Origin: Streptomyces bottropensis ATCC 25435
GTDB lineage: Bacteria; Actinomycetota; Actinomycetes; Streptomycetales; Streptomycetaceae
Assembly: GCF_000383595.1 (NCBI RefSeq)
Contig: NZ_KB911581.1
Span: 8,205,519-8,269,518 of the forward strand
Direction of reading: 5' to 3'
DNA: 64,000 nt
Shown: piece by piece, positions 15,637-24,705 of the stretch
Layout: each line of letters opens with the position of its first letter
How positions within the stretch are numbered: position 1 is the first letter of the stretch
The notes under the pieces: generated by a model
Database searches by the model: none
Told to the model about the DNA's origin: nothing
The model's input: the letters and a program-made list of their open reading frames with translations, nothing else
Position numbers and translations under genes: made by a program

Positions 15637-15819
15637 TCAGAGGTGGTGGGGCGGCTTCTCGTCGAGGAAGCGCTTCAGGTCGGCCGCGCTGTCGCCGCCG
15701 TCGCCGGGCCGCTCGCCCCACCCGTGGTCGGTGTCGTCGGACGACGGCCGGCTGAGCGGGTCGTCGAAGACCAGCGCGGCCTTGGGGTCACGCGGTTCGG
15801 GGGCGGGAGCGGTACTCAT
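15637..15819 (-). CDS. Small conserved acidic protein of unknown function
   Basis: 60 aa, ATG start with GGAGG immediately upstream (CCCTGGAGGC). It begins MSTAPAPEPRDPKAALVFDD and ends DLKRFLDEKPPHHL. It has no membrane or DNA-binding features. Streptomyces genomes carry similar short proteins next to mscL or ltrA, as I recall. It converges on mscL. The longer reading frame upstream lacks support. Confidence 0.6.
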   Translation of the reverse strand: MSTAPAPEPRDPKAALVFDDPLSRPSSDDTDHGWGERPGDGGDSAADLKRFLDEKPPHHL

Positions 15820-15985
15820 GCCTCCAGGGTACGGCCCCGCGCCCGGCCGGCGGCGGCCGACGGGGGCCTCTCCCCCTGCCCACCCACACGTTCGCCGGGC
15901 CCGTCCGCGCACTCCCCCGGCCCCGCCAGGCACTTGTGCGCACCCGAGCGAGAATTCCCCCGGGTTATCTGGTGTGCTAGGCCCC

Positions 15986-17317
15986 ATGACGTCCAGTTCC
16001 ACACCCTCGGGCACCTCGGCTCCGGAACCGGCCCCGGACTCCGGCACGGCCTCGGCCGCGTCCTCCTCCTCGGCCTCCGCCTCCCACTCCGGCGGCGGCC
16101 GGGCCCCGGTACGCAGGCTGGTCGCGCGGGGGCGAGGGGAGGAACACCGGGTCGCCTCACCGCTGGAACTCTTCTTCGACCTCTGCTTCGTGGTCGCCGT
16201 GGCCCAGGCGGGCGTCCAACTCGTGCACGCGGTCGCGGAGGCCCACGCGGCCGAGGGCATCGTGAACTACGCGATGGTCTTCTTCGCGATCTGGTGGGCC
16301 TGGATGAACTTCACCTGGTTCGCCTCGGCGTACGACAACGACGACGTGCCGTACCGACTGATGACCCTCGTCCAGATCGCCGGTGTGCTGGTGCTCGCCG
16401 CCGGCGTCACCCGGGCCTTCGAGGACCACGACTGGCTGCTGGTCGTGCTCGGGTACGTGATCATGCGGCTGGCGATGACCGCGCAGTGGCTGCGGGCCGC
16501 GCGGACCGCGACGGGCGCCGAGCGGGGCACGGCACTGCGGTACGCGGCTGGTGTGGCGCTCTGCCAGGTCGGCTGGCTGGGGCTGCTGGTCCTCCCGGAG
16601 CCGGCCCGACCGTGGCTGTTCCTGGTGATGGCGATCGCGGAACTGTCCGTCCCGGTGTTCGCGGAGAGAGGCTTCCAGACGTCCTGGCATCCGCATCACA
16701 TCGCCGAGCGGTACGGCCTGTTCACCATCATCGTGCTCGGCGAGACGATCCTGGCGGCGACGGTCGCCGTGAAGTCCGCGGTGGACGACGAGGACGCGCT
16801 GGGCGAACTGTTGCCGATCGCGTCGGGCGGGCTGCTGATCGTGTTCTCGGCGTGGTGGGTCTACTTCACCGTCCCCATCCACGGCCATCTGCGCTCCAGC
16901 AAGGAAGGCTTCCTGTGGGGTTACGGCCACTACCTGATCTTCGCCTCGGCGGCGGCGATCGGCGCCGGGCTGGAGGTCGCGGTGGAGCAGGCGGTGGGCA
17001 AGGCGCACATCTCCACACTGGCCGCGTCCGCCGCGGTGACCCTGCCGACGGCGCTGTATCTCCTCTCCGTGTGGGCCCTGCACGCCCGCCACTACAAGGT
17101 GGGCGCGGCCCGGCAGGCCGTACTGCCGCTCTCCGCGCTGGCCGTGGCCGTGTGCACGTTCCTGGGCCACTGGGCGGTCCTGACCGCGGGCGTCGTGGCC
17201 GCCGTGACGGTCGCGGCCGGGGTCGCGCTCAGCGCCCGCGACCACCGTGCCGGGGAGACCCGCAGGGACCTCGGGACGAGCCCGGCCCACGACACCCGTG
17301 ACGCCCATGGCAGTTGA
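15986..17317 (+). CDS. Low-temperature requirement A (LtrA) family membrane protein
   Basis: 443 aa from ATG 15986. A Ser/Ala-rich 35-residue leader precedes the LtrA core: SPLELFFDLCFVVAVAQAG, VFFAIWWAWMNFTWFASAYD, the HHIAERYGLFTIIVLGETIL motif, and about twelve hydrophobic segments. The Listeria founder was linked to growth at low temperature; the molecular function remains unknown. The 3' end overlaps the P1 peptidase gene by 11 bp, so the two are probably translated from one mRNA. Confidence 0.9.
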   Translation: MTSSSTPSGTSAPEPAPDSGTASAASSSSASASHSGGGRAPVRRLVARGRGEEHRVASPLELFFDLCFVVAVAQAGVQLVHAVAEAHAAEGIVNYAMVFFAIWWAWMNFTWFASAYDNDDVPYRLMTLVQIAGVLVLAAGVTRAFEDHDWLLVVLGYVIMRLAMTAQWLRAARTATGAERGTALRYAAGVALCQVGWLGLLVLPEPARPWLFLVMAIAELSVPVFAERGFQTSWHPHHIAERYGLFTIIVLGETILAATVAVKSAVDDEDALGELLPIASGGLLIVFSAWWVYFTVPIHGHLRSSKEGFLWGYGHYLIFASAAAIGAGLEVAVEQAVGKAHISTLAASAAVTLPTALYLLSVWALHARHYKVGAARQAVLPLSALAVAVCTFLGHWAVLTAGVVAAVTVAAGVALSARDHRAGETRRDLGTSPAHDTRDAHGS

Positions 17318-18338
17318 CGCGCTCACCGATGTCGCCGGCCTACGAGTCGGTCACGCCACCCGGGTCGGCGGGGGCTGGCTCACCGGGACCACGGTCGTGC
17401 TGGCCCCGGAGGGCGGCGCGGTCGCGGCGGTGGACGTGCGCGGGGGCGGGCCCGGCACCAAGGAGACGGACGCGCTCGATCCCCGCAACCTGGTGCAGAA
17501 GGTCGAGGCGGTGGTCCTGACCGGCGGCAGCGCGTACGGGCTGGACTCGGCGTCGGGTGTGATGGCCTGGCTGGAGGAACGGGGGCGGGGCGTGCGGGTC
17601 GGCCGTGACCCGGCGCACGTGGTGCCGGTGGTGCCGGCGGCCTGTGTCTTCGATCTGGGCCGGGGCGGGGACTTCAGGGCCAGACCCGATGCCGCCCTCG
17701 GCCGGGCCGCGGTCGAGGCGGCCGACGCGAGCGGGCCCGGCGCCCCCGTGGCGGAAGGCTGCGTGGGTGCCGGGGCGGGGGCGACGGTCGGACTCCTCAA
17801 GGGCGGCATCGGCACCGCCAGCACCGTGCTGGAGTCGGGCATCACGGTGGCCGCGCTGGTGGTGGCCAACGCGGCGGGCTCGGTGACGGATCCGGAGACG
17901 GGGGTGCTCTACGGGGAGCTTTTCCAGGGGCGTAGGGCGTATCCGGCGCCGGAGGTCCACGAGAGAGCGCGGCGCCGGATCGCCGAGGCCGCCGCGGAGA
18001 GCCCCCCTCCCCCGATGAACACCACGCTGGCCGTGGTCGCCACCGACGCCGGCCTGACCCGCGCCCAGGCCCAGAAGCTGGCCGGGACGGCGCACGACGG
18101 CATCGCCCGCGCCGTGCGTCCCGTGCATCTGCTCAACGACGGGGACACGGTGTTCACCCTGGCGACGGGCACCCGCCCGCTGCCGCCGCAGGCGGGCCCC
18201 CTCGCACTGAACGAACTCCTCGCGGCGGGGGCGGACCTGGTGACACGGGCGATCGTGCGGGCGGTGCGGGCGGCCGAGTCGGTGGACGGGCCGGGTGGTG
18301 TGTGGCCGTCGTACGGGGAGTTGTACGGAGAGACGTGA
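17307..18338 (+). CDS. P1 family peptidase (DmpA/BapA-like N-terminal nucleophile hydrolase)
   Basis: 343 aa from ATG 17307, inside the ltrA tail. Motifs of the S58/P1 family include VAGLRVGHATRV at the start, AVVLTGGSAYGLDSASGVM, and the processing region with PPPPMNTTLAVVATD, in which the Thr/Ser after Asn-Thr is the expected autoproteolytic nucleophile (here N-T-T). Members are L-aminopeptidases, D-esterases or beta-aminopeptidases, and some are catalytically untested. The substrate is unknown. Confidence 0.9.
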   Translation: MAVDALTDVAGLRVGHATRVGGGWLTGTTVVLAPEGGAVAAVDVRGGGPGTKETDALDPRNLVQKVEAVVLTGGSAYGLDSASGVMAWLEERGRGVRVGRDPAHVVPVVPAACVFDLGRGGDFRARPDAALGRAAVEAADASGPGAPVAEGCVGAGAGATVGLLKGGIGTASTVLESGITVAALVVANAAGSVTDPETGVLYGELFQGRRAYPAPEVHERARRRIAEAAAESPPPPMNTTLAVVATDAGLTRAQAQKLAGTAHDGIARAVRPVHLLNDGDTVFTLATGTRPLPPQAGPLALNELLAAGADLVTRAIVRAVRAAESVDGPGGVWPSYGELYGET

Positions 18339-18370
18339 GGGTGAGGGGCATGAGGGGGGTCATGGGGGCC

Positions 18371-18415
18371 ATGAGGGCCATGAGGGCCATGAGGGCCATG
18401 AGGGCCATGAGGGCC
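18371..18415 (+). repeat. 9-bp tandem repeat ATGAGGGCC x5
   Basis: Five perfect ATGAGGGCC units, with one degenerate copy (ATGGGGGCC) just before at 18362. The array begins 33 bp after the P1 peptidase stop codon, in the 273-bp gap before the L,D-transpeptidase gene. Confidence 0.95.
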
Positions 18416-18611
18416 AACGGGATCTGAGAGGTCGGTAGTTCCAGCGTTCCGGCGGTGCCGCCGGGGGCGATTGTCCCGGTTCTGTCACGTGATGCCGTCA
18501 GGCGGGAGTCAGGGGGAACCCTCTCGGCCACCGCTCGCTCTCTCTCCACGTACCGGAGCGGAGCACGTAGATCACGCGGATCACGCGGACGCCAAGAAGC
18601 TGGAGCAGATC

Positions 18612-19829
18612 GTGACAAGGCCGAAGATTGCTGTACGGCAGGCACTGGGGACCTGTGCCGTGCTGGTGGTCGGTGCGCTGACCCTCACCGGCTGTGGCGG
18701 AGACGCCCAGGCCGACAACAAGAGTGGTGGCAAGGGGACTTCGGCCGAGGACGCGGTGGCGCGGATCACGATCTCGGCGAAGGACGGATCGACGGGCGCG
18801 TCCATCAACGCGACCGGGGTGAAGGTCAGCGGCGGCAAGCTGACCGAGGTGAAGATGACCGCCGTCGAGGGCGGCACGGCCGTGGCGGGCGAGATAGCCG
18901 CGGACGGGCGGTCCTGGAAGCCGAAGGAGCAGTTGGAGCGCGGTACGAAGTACCGGATCTCCGCGACCGCGAAGAGCGCGGCCGGGAAGACGGCGGCGGC
19001 GAACTCCATCTTCACGACCGTGTCGACGGCCAACAGCTTCATCGGGACGTACACCCCGGACAACGGCACCACGGTCGGGGTCGGAATGCCGGTGTCGTTC
19101 ACCTTCGACAAGGCCATCACGGACAAGAAGGCCGTGCAGTCGCACATCAAGGTGACGTCGAGCAGTGGGCAGCAGGTGGTCGGGCACTGGTTCGGGGCGC
19201 AGCGTCTGGACTTCCGGCCCGAGGAGTACTGGAAGGCCGGGTCCAAGGTCACGATGAAGCTGGACCTGGACGGCGTGGAGGGCGCGAACGGCCTCTACGG
19301 CGTGCAGGACAAGACGGTCACCTTCACGGTCGGGCGCGCGCAGGTCTCCACGGTCGACGTGAACACGCAGACCATGACGGTCGAGCGGGACGGGAAGACG
19401 CTCAAGACCGTGCCGATCTCGGCGGGCGCCGCCGCGAACCCGACGTACAACGGCCAGATGGTGATCTCGGAGAAGTTCCGGCAGACGCGGATGAACGGGT
19501 CGACGGTGGGCTTCGGCGGTGAGTACGACATCGCGGACGTGCCGAACGCGATGCGGCTGACCACGTCGGGCACCTTCGTCCACGGCAACTACTGGTACAA
19601 CCGGGGCAACCCGCCGTTCGGGCGTGAGGGCACGAGCCACGGCTGCATCGGCCTCGCGGACGCCCAGGGGGCGAACGGCGACACGCTCGGCAAGTGGTTC
19701 TTCGACAACTCCCTCGTCGGCGACGTGGTGATCGTCAAGAACTCCCCCGACAAGACGGTCGCGCCGGACAACGGCCTCAACGGCTGGAACATGCCGTGGA
19801 GCGAGTGGACGGCCGGAGACGGCATCTGA
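18612..19829 (+). CDS. L,D-transpeptidase lipoprotein with Ig-like domains
   Basis: 405 aa from GTG 18612, with GGAG six bases upstream. The signal peptide ends in the lipobox LTLTGC, so Cys28 would be lipidated. Two Ig-like domains follow: residues about 45-140, then TYTPDNGTTVGVGMPVSFTF onward. The YkuD catalytic domain has HGNYWYNRG and SHGCIGL, with catalytic Cys345. This matches mycobacterial LdtMt2-type enzymes that make 3-3 peptidoglycan cross-links and are insensitive to most penicillins. The terminator after it indicates a monocistronic unit. Confidence 0.95.
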   Translation: MTRPKIAVRQALGTCAVLVVGALTLTGCGGDAQADNKSGGKGTSAEDAVARITISAKDGSTGASINATGVKVSGGKLTEVKMTAVEGGTAVAGEIAADGRSWKPKEQLERGTKYRISATAKSAAGKTAAANSIFTTVSTANSFIGTYTPDNGTTVGVGMPVSFTFDKAITDKKAVQSHIKVTSSSGQQVVGHWFGAQRLDFRPEEYWKAGSKVTMKLDLDGVEGANGLYGVQDKTVTFTVGRAQVSTVDVNTQTMTVERDGKTLKTVPISAGAAANPTYNGQMVISEKFRQTRMNGSTVGFGGEYDIADVPNAMRLTTSGTFVHGNYWYNRGNPPFGREGTSHGCIGLADAQGANGDTLGKWFFDNSLVGDVVIVKNSPDKTVAPDNGLNGWNMPWSEWTAGDGI

Positions 19830-19851
19830 CCATCCTGTTCTGCGAGTTCGT

Positions 19852-19883
19852 GGGGCCGCGCGGGAACAGACCGCGCGGCTCCC
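19852..19883 (+). terminator. Terminator after the L,D-transpeptidase gene
   Basis: GGGGCCGCGCGG pairs with CCGCGCGGCTCCC across a 7-base loop, followed by TCGTTTT. It lies 23 bp after the stop codon. Confidence 0.85.
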
Positions 19884-19986
19884 TCGTTTTACGGGCGTAC
19901 GTTTTCTCGGTTCCCGGACACGATGTCCGACCGAGGGGCTACGGTATGCACCCACAAGGTGACATGCAGCAACGCCGGGAGAAACC

Positions 19987-20745
19987 TTGAGCGTTCCGTA
20001 CGAGACGGCAGCGTACGAACCACCCGAGTCGCCCGAGTCTCCTGAGGAGCACCTCGCGCGGCTGCTCGGCCGCGCCCTGAACTCCTTCGAACTGCCCGAC
20101 GAGACGATTCGACACCTCGACTGCGCCCTCGCGCACGACAGCTCACTGCACTCCGCGCACTACAGTTCGGGGCTGCACCGGGCGACGTACCGGCACACGT
20201 GGCTGCTGGCCGACGGTTCCGCCGTCACCCTGTGGGAGCTGGTGCACAACACGGCGCTCGGCAGCGAGATCCAGCACGAGGTGTACACGGACGACGAGGA
20301 GCTGCGGGCCGCCACCGCGCGCCTGCCGCTGCCGCCGGACGCCACCGACTTCGAGCTGCCCGCCGTGGTGGAGCTGGCGGCGTTCCCCGAGCCGCGCCAC
20401 GAGTACGTGCCGGACGACTCGGCGGACCACGCCCGTCGGCTGCTGCGGCGCGCGGAGAACCCGGACCCTCCCGGGGACGAGCTCGCCACACTGCTGCTGC
20501 GGACCGCGTTCGCGCACGAGATCACCCAGGCCTTCGGACGCCCGCACCGTCCCGCGCGGCACGGTCGGCCCGGCTGGAGTTTCTCGCTCTACGAGCACGC
20601 GTTCCTGCTCACGGACGGGCAGGAGATCTCCCTGTGGGAGGTCGAGCACACGGCCACACCGGACGGACGCCACATGTGCGAGGTGTACGCGACGGAGGAC
20701 GCGGCCCGGGACGCGATGGAGCGGCGGGCGGGGACGTTCGGCTAG
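19987..20745 (+). CDS. DUF6227-type protein of unknown function
   Basis: 252 aa, TTG start with GGGAGAAA upstream. It is soluble and acidic and has two internally similar halves, each ending in a pattern of the form TW/FLL-x-DG-x-x-(V/I)-x-LWE(L/V)-E/V-H (WLLADGSAVTLWELVHNT and FLLTDGQEISLWEVEHTA). This suggests a duplicated alpha/beta domain. I recall the family as DUF6227, restricted to Streptomyces and relatives; the name was not checked. No catalytic motif is evident. Confidence 0.75.
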   Translation: MSVPYETAAYEPPESPESPEEHLARLLGRALNSFELPDETIRHLDCALAHDSSLHSAHYSSGLHRATYRHTWLLADGSAVTLWELVHNTALGSEIQHEVYTDDEELRAATARLPLPPDATDFELPAVVELAAFPEPRHEYVPDDSADHARRLLRRAENPDPPGDELATLLLRTAFAHEITQAFGRPHRPARHGRPGWSFSLYEHAFLLTDGQEISLWEVEHTATPDGRHMCEVYATEDAARDAMERRAGTFG

Positions 20746-20823
20746 GCATCTCGGCCGGGCGTTGCGACTGGACGCCTCGGCCGGACCGGCTGGACGCCGC
20801 GGCCGGACCTGGCGGTGACGGGC

Positions 20824-21102
20824 TCAGGCGAGGCGGTCGTCGCTGAACTGGCGGGCCAGGAACGCGAAGGCGTCCTGCTCCGCCGGGGTCAGCTCCACGT
20901 GCTCCACGTGGGGGCCCTTGCGGCGCTGGTGCGGCAGGCCCCACAGGCGCTGCCCACCTCGGCCGGTCAGGCCGGCGAAGCGGCCGCGGTGGACCTCGTG
21001 GTCCCGGCTCAGTACGCGGACCAGCACGGCGACCCAGATGACCGACGCGAGGGCGAGGGCGGCCAGGCCCAGAGGCTGGAGGATCGACACGTGCTCAGGC
21101 AT
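20824..21102 (-). CDS. Small single-pass membrane protein
   Basis: 92 aa from ATG 21102. One membrane segment (PLGLAALALASVIWVAVLVRVL) near the N-terminus is followed by a basic cytoplasmic part and LTPAEQDAFAFLARQFSDD at the C-terminus. The function is not recognisable. It converges on the DUF6227 gene across a 78-bp gap with imperfect CTGGACGCC repeats. Confidence 0.65.
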   Translation of the reverse strand: MPEHVSILQPLGLAALALASVIWVAVLVRVLSRDHEVHRGRFAGLTGRGGQRLWGLPHQRRKGPHVEHVELTPAEQDAFAFLARQFSDDRLA

Positions 21103-21350
21103 GCCGTCCAGTAGACACCACCGGATGGGACTTTGGGCCCGGACCGTGACGTATCTCGCAGGTACGACGCACACGTCACACGGGCGGCAAAGACACCCAA
21201 AGGGGCGCACGGCGCGGACAGGGCTCAAGGGGCGGGCCGGGCGCACGGGGGTGGACCGGGCGCACGGGGTGGACCGGGCGCACGGTGCGAGGACGCGTCA
21301 GGCCGCGACCCTCTGCCGAGCGGGGTCGCAGCCTGCGTACGGTCACGGGT

Positions 21351-23444
21351 TCAGGCCGCGACCGGTTCCTTCGTCTCCGCCGCGACTGCGGCGGGAGCGG
21401 ACTCGGGCGCCGTGTCCGCCGGGGCCCTGCGCATGCCCTTCAGGAGGATGACCAGGCCGGCCGTAACCGCCGTACCGATCGCGATGGCCAGCAGGTAGAG
21501 GAGCGGCTTCCCGATCAGCGGGGTGACCCAGATGCCGCCGTGCGGGGCGCGCAGGGTCGAGCCGAAGGCCATGGCCAGCGCCCCGGTGACCGCGCCGCCC
21601 GCCATGGACGCCGGGATCACGCGCAGCGGGTCGGCCGCCGCGAAGGGGATCGCACCCTCGGAGATGAACGAGGCGCCGAGCACCCAGGCCGCCTTGCCGT
21701 TCTCGCGCTCGGCGGTGGTGAACAGCTTCTTGCGGATCGTGGTGGCGAGCGCCATGCCCAGCGGCGGGACCATACCGGCCGCCATGACGGCCGCCATGAT
21801 CTTCATCGCGGCGGGGCTGGGGTCCTGCACGGCGATACCGGCGGTGGCGAAGGCGTACGCGACCTTGTTGACCGGGCCGCCCAGGTCGAAGCACATCATC
21901 AGGCCGAGGAGGACGCCGAGCAGGACGGCGTTGCTGCCGGAGAGGCCGCTCAGCCAGTCCGTCATGCCCTTCTGGGCCTCGGCGATGGGCTTGCCGATCA
22001 CCACGAGCATGAGGAAGCCGACGACGAGCGACGAGACCAGCGGGATCACGACCACCGGCATGATGCCGCGCATCACCGGTGGGATCTTGATCCGCTGGAT
22101 ACCGAGGACGACCGCACCCGCGAGCAGACCGGCGACCAGACCGCCGAGGAAGCCTGCGTTGATGTTGGCGGCGATCATGCCGCCGACGAAGCCGGGGACC
22201 AGACCCGGCCGGTCCGCCATGCCGTACGCGATGTATCCGGCGAGGACCGGGATCAGGAAGCCGAAGGCGACGGCGCCGATCTGGAACAGCAGGGCCGCCC
22301 AGCTGTCGGCCTGGAGCCAGACGAAGTGCTCGGTGACCGGCTTGGCCTTGTTGATCTCCCAGCCGCCGATCGCGAAGCCCAGGGCGATCAGCAGACCGCC
22401 CGCCGCGACGAACGGGACCATGTAACTCACGCCGGACATCAGCCACTTGCGCAGCTTGGTGCCGTAGCCGTCGCCGGACTCGCCCGCCCGGTCGACGGGG
22501 GTGCCGGGCCGGGCGGCGGCCGTGACCTCGCCGCGCTCGGCCTTCTGGCGGACCTCGGCGATCAGGGCGGCGGGGCGGCTGATGCCCGCCTTCACGCCGA
22601 CGTCGACGGTGGGCTTCCCGGCGAACCGGTCCCTCTCCCGTACGGGCACGTCGTGGGCGAAGATCACGCCGTCGGCGGCGGCGATGACGGCCGGGTCGAG
22701 GCGGGAGAAGCCGGCCGAGCCCTGCGTCTCGACGACGATCTCCACGTCACCGGCGTCCCGGCCCGCGTTCTCCAGCGACTCGGCGGCCATATAGGTGTGC
22801 GCGATGCCGGTGGGGCAGGAGGTGACGGCGACGATACGGAACGGGCGGGCCTCGGCGGTCTCCTGAGGGGCCGCCTCCCGGGGGGCGACCTCCTGGGGGG
22901 CGACCTCCTCGGCAGTCGGCGCCGGGGTCGTGCTGACCGCGACGGCGTCGGGGGAGGCCGTTCCGCCCGACGCCGCCGCGGAGTCTTCGGTGCCCTCGGT
23001 CGCGTCGTCGCCCCGGATGAGCGCGGCGGCGCGGCCCGCGTCGTCCACGGCGCGCAGGGCGTCCGTGAACTCGGTGTTCATCAGTTGACGGGCGAGGGAG
23101 GAGAGGATCGTGAGGTGGGCGTCGTCCGCGCCCGCCGGGGCGGCGATGAGGAAGATCAGGTCGGCGGGGCCGTCGGGTGCCCCGAAGTCGACGCCGGCCG
23201 CGCTGCGGCCGAAGCCGAGGGTCGGCTCGGTGACGTGCGCGCTGCGGCAGTGCGGGATGCCGATGCCGCCGTCGAGGCCGGTCGGCATCTGCGCCTCACG
23301 GGCGGCCACGTCGGCGAGGAAACCGTCCAGGTCGGTGACCCGGCCCTTCGCGACCATGCGCTCGGCGAGGGCACGCGCCGCCGCTTCCTTCGTATCGGCG
23401 GACAGGTCGAGGTCGACCAGATCCGCGGTGATCATCTCGCTCAT
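21351..23444 (-). CDS. fruA: Fructose PTS transporter EIIABC
   Basis: 697 aa from ATG 23444. EIIA occupies about residues 1-150 with phospho-acceptor His65 in GIGIPHCRSAHV. A Pro/Glu/Ala linker containing EVAPQEVAPREAAPQE comes next. EIIB, about residues 202-300, has Cys210 in VTSCPTGIAHTYMAAESLE. EIIC, about 335-670, has multiple membrane segments and the GGLVAGLLAGAVVLGIQRIK region. It imports fructose as fructose-1-phosphate. It is the last gene of the minus-strand order fruR-fruK-fruA, separated from fruK by a 313-bp gap carrying three palindromic repeats. Confidence 0.95.
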   Translation of the reverse strand: MSEMITADLVDLDLSADTKEAAARALAERMVAKGRVTDLDGFLADVAAREAQMPTGLDGGIGIPHCRSAHVTEPTLGFGRSAAGVDFGAPDGPADLIFLIAAPAGADDAHLTILSSLARQLMNTEFTDALRAVDDAGRAAALIRGDDATEGTEDSAAASGGTASPDAVAVSTTPAPTAEEVAPQEVAPREAAPQETAEARPFRIVAVTSCPTGIAHTYMAAESLENAGRDAGDVEIVVETQGSAGFSRLDPAVIAAADGVIFAHDVPVRERDRFAGKPTVDVGVKAGISRPAALIAEVRQKAERGEVTAAARPGTPVDRAGESGDGYGTKLRKWLMSGVSYMVPFVAAGGLLIALGFAIGGWEINKAKPVTEHFVWLQADSWAALLFQIGAVAFGFLIPVLAGYIAYGMADRPGLVPGFVGGMIAANINAGFLGGLVAGLLAGAVVLGIQRIKIPPVMRGIMPVVVIPLVSSLVVGFLMLVVIGKPIAEAQKGMTDWLSGLSGSNAVLLGVLLGLMMCFDLGGPVNKVAYAFATAGIAVQDPSPAAMKIMAAVMAAGMVPPLGMALATTIRKKLFTTAERENGKAAWVLGASFISEGAIPFAAADPLRVIPASMAGGAVTGALAMAFGSTLRAPHGGIWVTPLIGKPLLYLLAIAIGTAVTAGLVILLKGMRRAPADTAPESAPAAVAAETKEPVAA

Positions 23445-23580
23445 CGCGGGCTCCTTCGCACGCGTATCGCCCGGGGGACGTGGTGGGCAGGGTTGGGGAG
23501 GGGTGGGGAGGGAAGGGTGGGGGGCCCGGGCCTGGAGGGACGGCCGGGGGTGGTGTCGGTGTGTGGCGGTGGTAACGCAA

Positions 23581-23741
23581 AACGAAGGTTCGTTCGCGGG
23601 GCGCCGGGGAGGACGGCGGGGCAGGGCGCAGGCCCGTTCGCGCGGCAGCAGCCAAAACGAGCGTTCGTTCGCGAGCCGCAGGGGAGGGCGAAGCAAGGCG
23701 CAGGCAGGTTCACGCGACGGCGGGCAAAAAGAACGTTCGTT
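23581..23741 (-). repeat. Three 72-75-bp repeats, each with a 14-bp palindrome, between fruK and fruA
   Basis: Sites at 23581-23594 (AACGAAGGTTCGTT), 23656-23669 (AACGAGCGTTCGTT) and 23728-23741 (AAAGAACGTTCGTT) each differ by one base from the perfect palindrome AACGAACGTTCGTT. The intervening sequence is also conserved (GGGGAGG, GCAGGCGCAGG-like, GTTCGCGCG-like), so whole 72-75-bp units are repeated. The 23445-23757 gap contains no convincing gene. The units could be operators, for example for FruR, or a dispersed repeat. Confidence 0.8.
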
Positions 23742-23757
23742 CCCGATCCTCCACCCA

Positions 23758-24705
23758 TCACGACACCCCCTCCCGCAGCACCCGGTCCGCCGGTACCTCG
23801 GCCGTCACCGTCACCGCCGCCGTGTCCAGGTCGCGCGGGGTCGGCATGACGCTGCCCGGGAGCTGGACGGCGGCGGCGCCGTGGGCGACGGCGGAGGCGA
23901 GGGCTTCGGGGCCGCGGCCGCCGGCGATGAGGAAGCCGGCGAGGGAGGAGTCGCCGGCGCCGACGTTGCTGCGGACGGCGTCGACGCGGGCGGTGCCGAA
24001 CCAGGCGCCCGAGGCGTCGACGAGAAGCTGACCGTCGGCGCCGAGACTGGCCAGTACCGCGTCGGCGCCCATCTCGCGGAGTTCCTCCGCGGCCTTGACG
24101 GCGTCGCCGATCGTGGCGAGGGGACGGCCCACGGCTTCGGCGAGTTCCTCGGCGTTGGGCTTGACGACGTCCGGGCGTTCGCGGAGTGCGGCGAGGAGGG
24201 CCGGGCCGGAGGTGTCCAGGGCGATGCGGGCGCCGGCCGCGTGGGCGCGGGCGACGAGTTCGGCGTACCAGGACGGGGCGAGGCCGCGCGGGAGGCTGCC
24301 GCAGCAGGCGATCCAGGAGGCGTCGGCGGACTGGGCGCGGACGGTCTCCAGGAGAAGCTCGCGCTCGGGGGCGGACAGTTCGGGGCCGGGCGCGTTGATC
24401 TTCGTCAGGACGCCGTCGGCCTCCGCGAGGGCGATGTTGGAGCGGGTGGCCCCGGCCACCGGCACTCGGGCGACCTCGATGCCCTGCGCGTCGAGCAGGT
24501 CGGCGACCAGCGCGCCCGGCGCTCCGCCGAGGGGCAGTACGGCCACGGTGCGCCGGCCCGCGGCGGCGACCGCCCGGGAGACGTTGACGCCCTTGCCGCC
24601 CGGGTCCATGCGCTCGCCGGTGGCCCGGATGACCTCGCCGCGGTCGAGGGAGGGGACCTCGTAGGTGCGGTCGAGGGACGGGTTCGGGGTGACGGTGAGG
24701 ATCAT
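23758..24705 (-). CDS. fruK: 1-phosphofructokinase
   Basis: 315 aa. PfkB-family features are MILTVTPNPSLDRTYEV at the start, the substrate-binding DPGGKGVNVSRA, GPELSAPERELLLETV, and the C-terminal ATP/anion-hole signature VGAGDSSLAGFLIA, whose Asp is the catalytic base. It phosphorylates fructose-1-phosphate to fructose-1,6-bisphosphate after FruA import. Its ATG overlaps the fruR stop codon by four bases. Confidence 0.95.
   Translation of the reverse strand: MILTVTPNPSLDRTYEVPSLDRGEVIRATGERMDPGGKGVNVSRAVAAAGRRTVAVLPLGGAPGALVADLLDAQGIEVARVPVAGATRSNIALAEADGVLTKINAPGPELSAPERELLLETVRAQSADASWIACCGSLPRGLAPSWYAELVARAHAAGARIALDTSGPALLAALRERPDVVKPNAEELAEAVGRPLATIGDAVKAAEELREMGADAVLASLGADGQLLVDASGAWFGTARVDAVRSNVGAGDSSLAGFLIAGGRGPEALASAVAHGAAAVQLPGSVMPTPRDLDTAAVTVTAEVPADRVLREGVS

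Noticed and set aside
23578..23741. CRISPR array
   Set aside because: Only three units of 72-75 bp, and the sequence between palindromes is itself conserved rather than unique.
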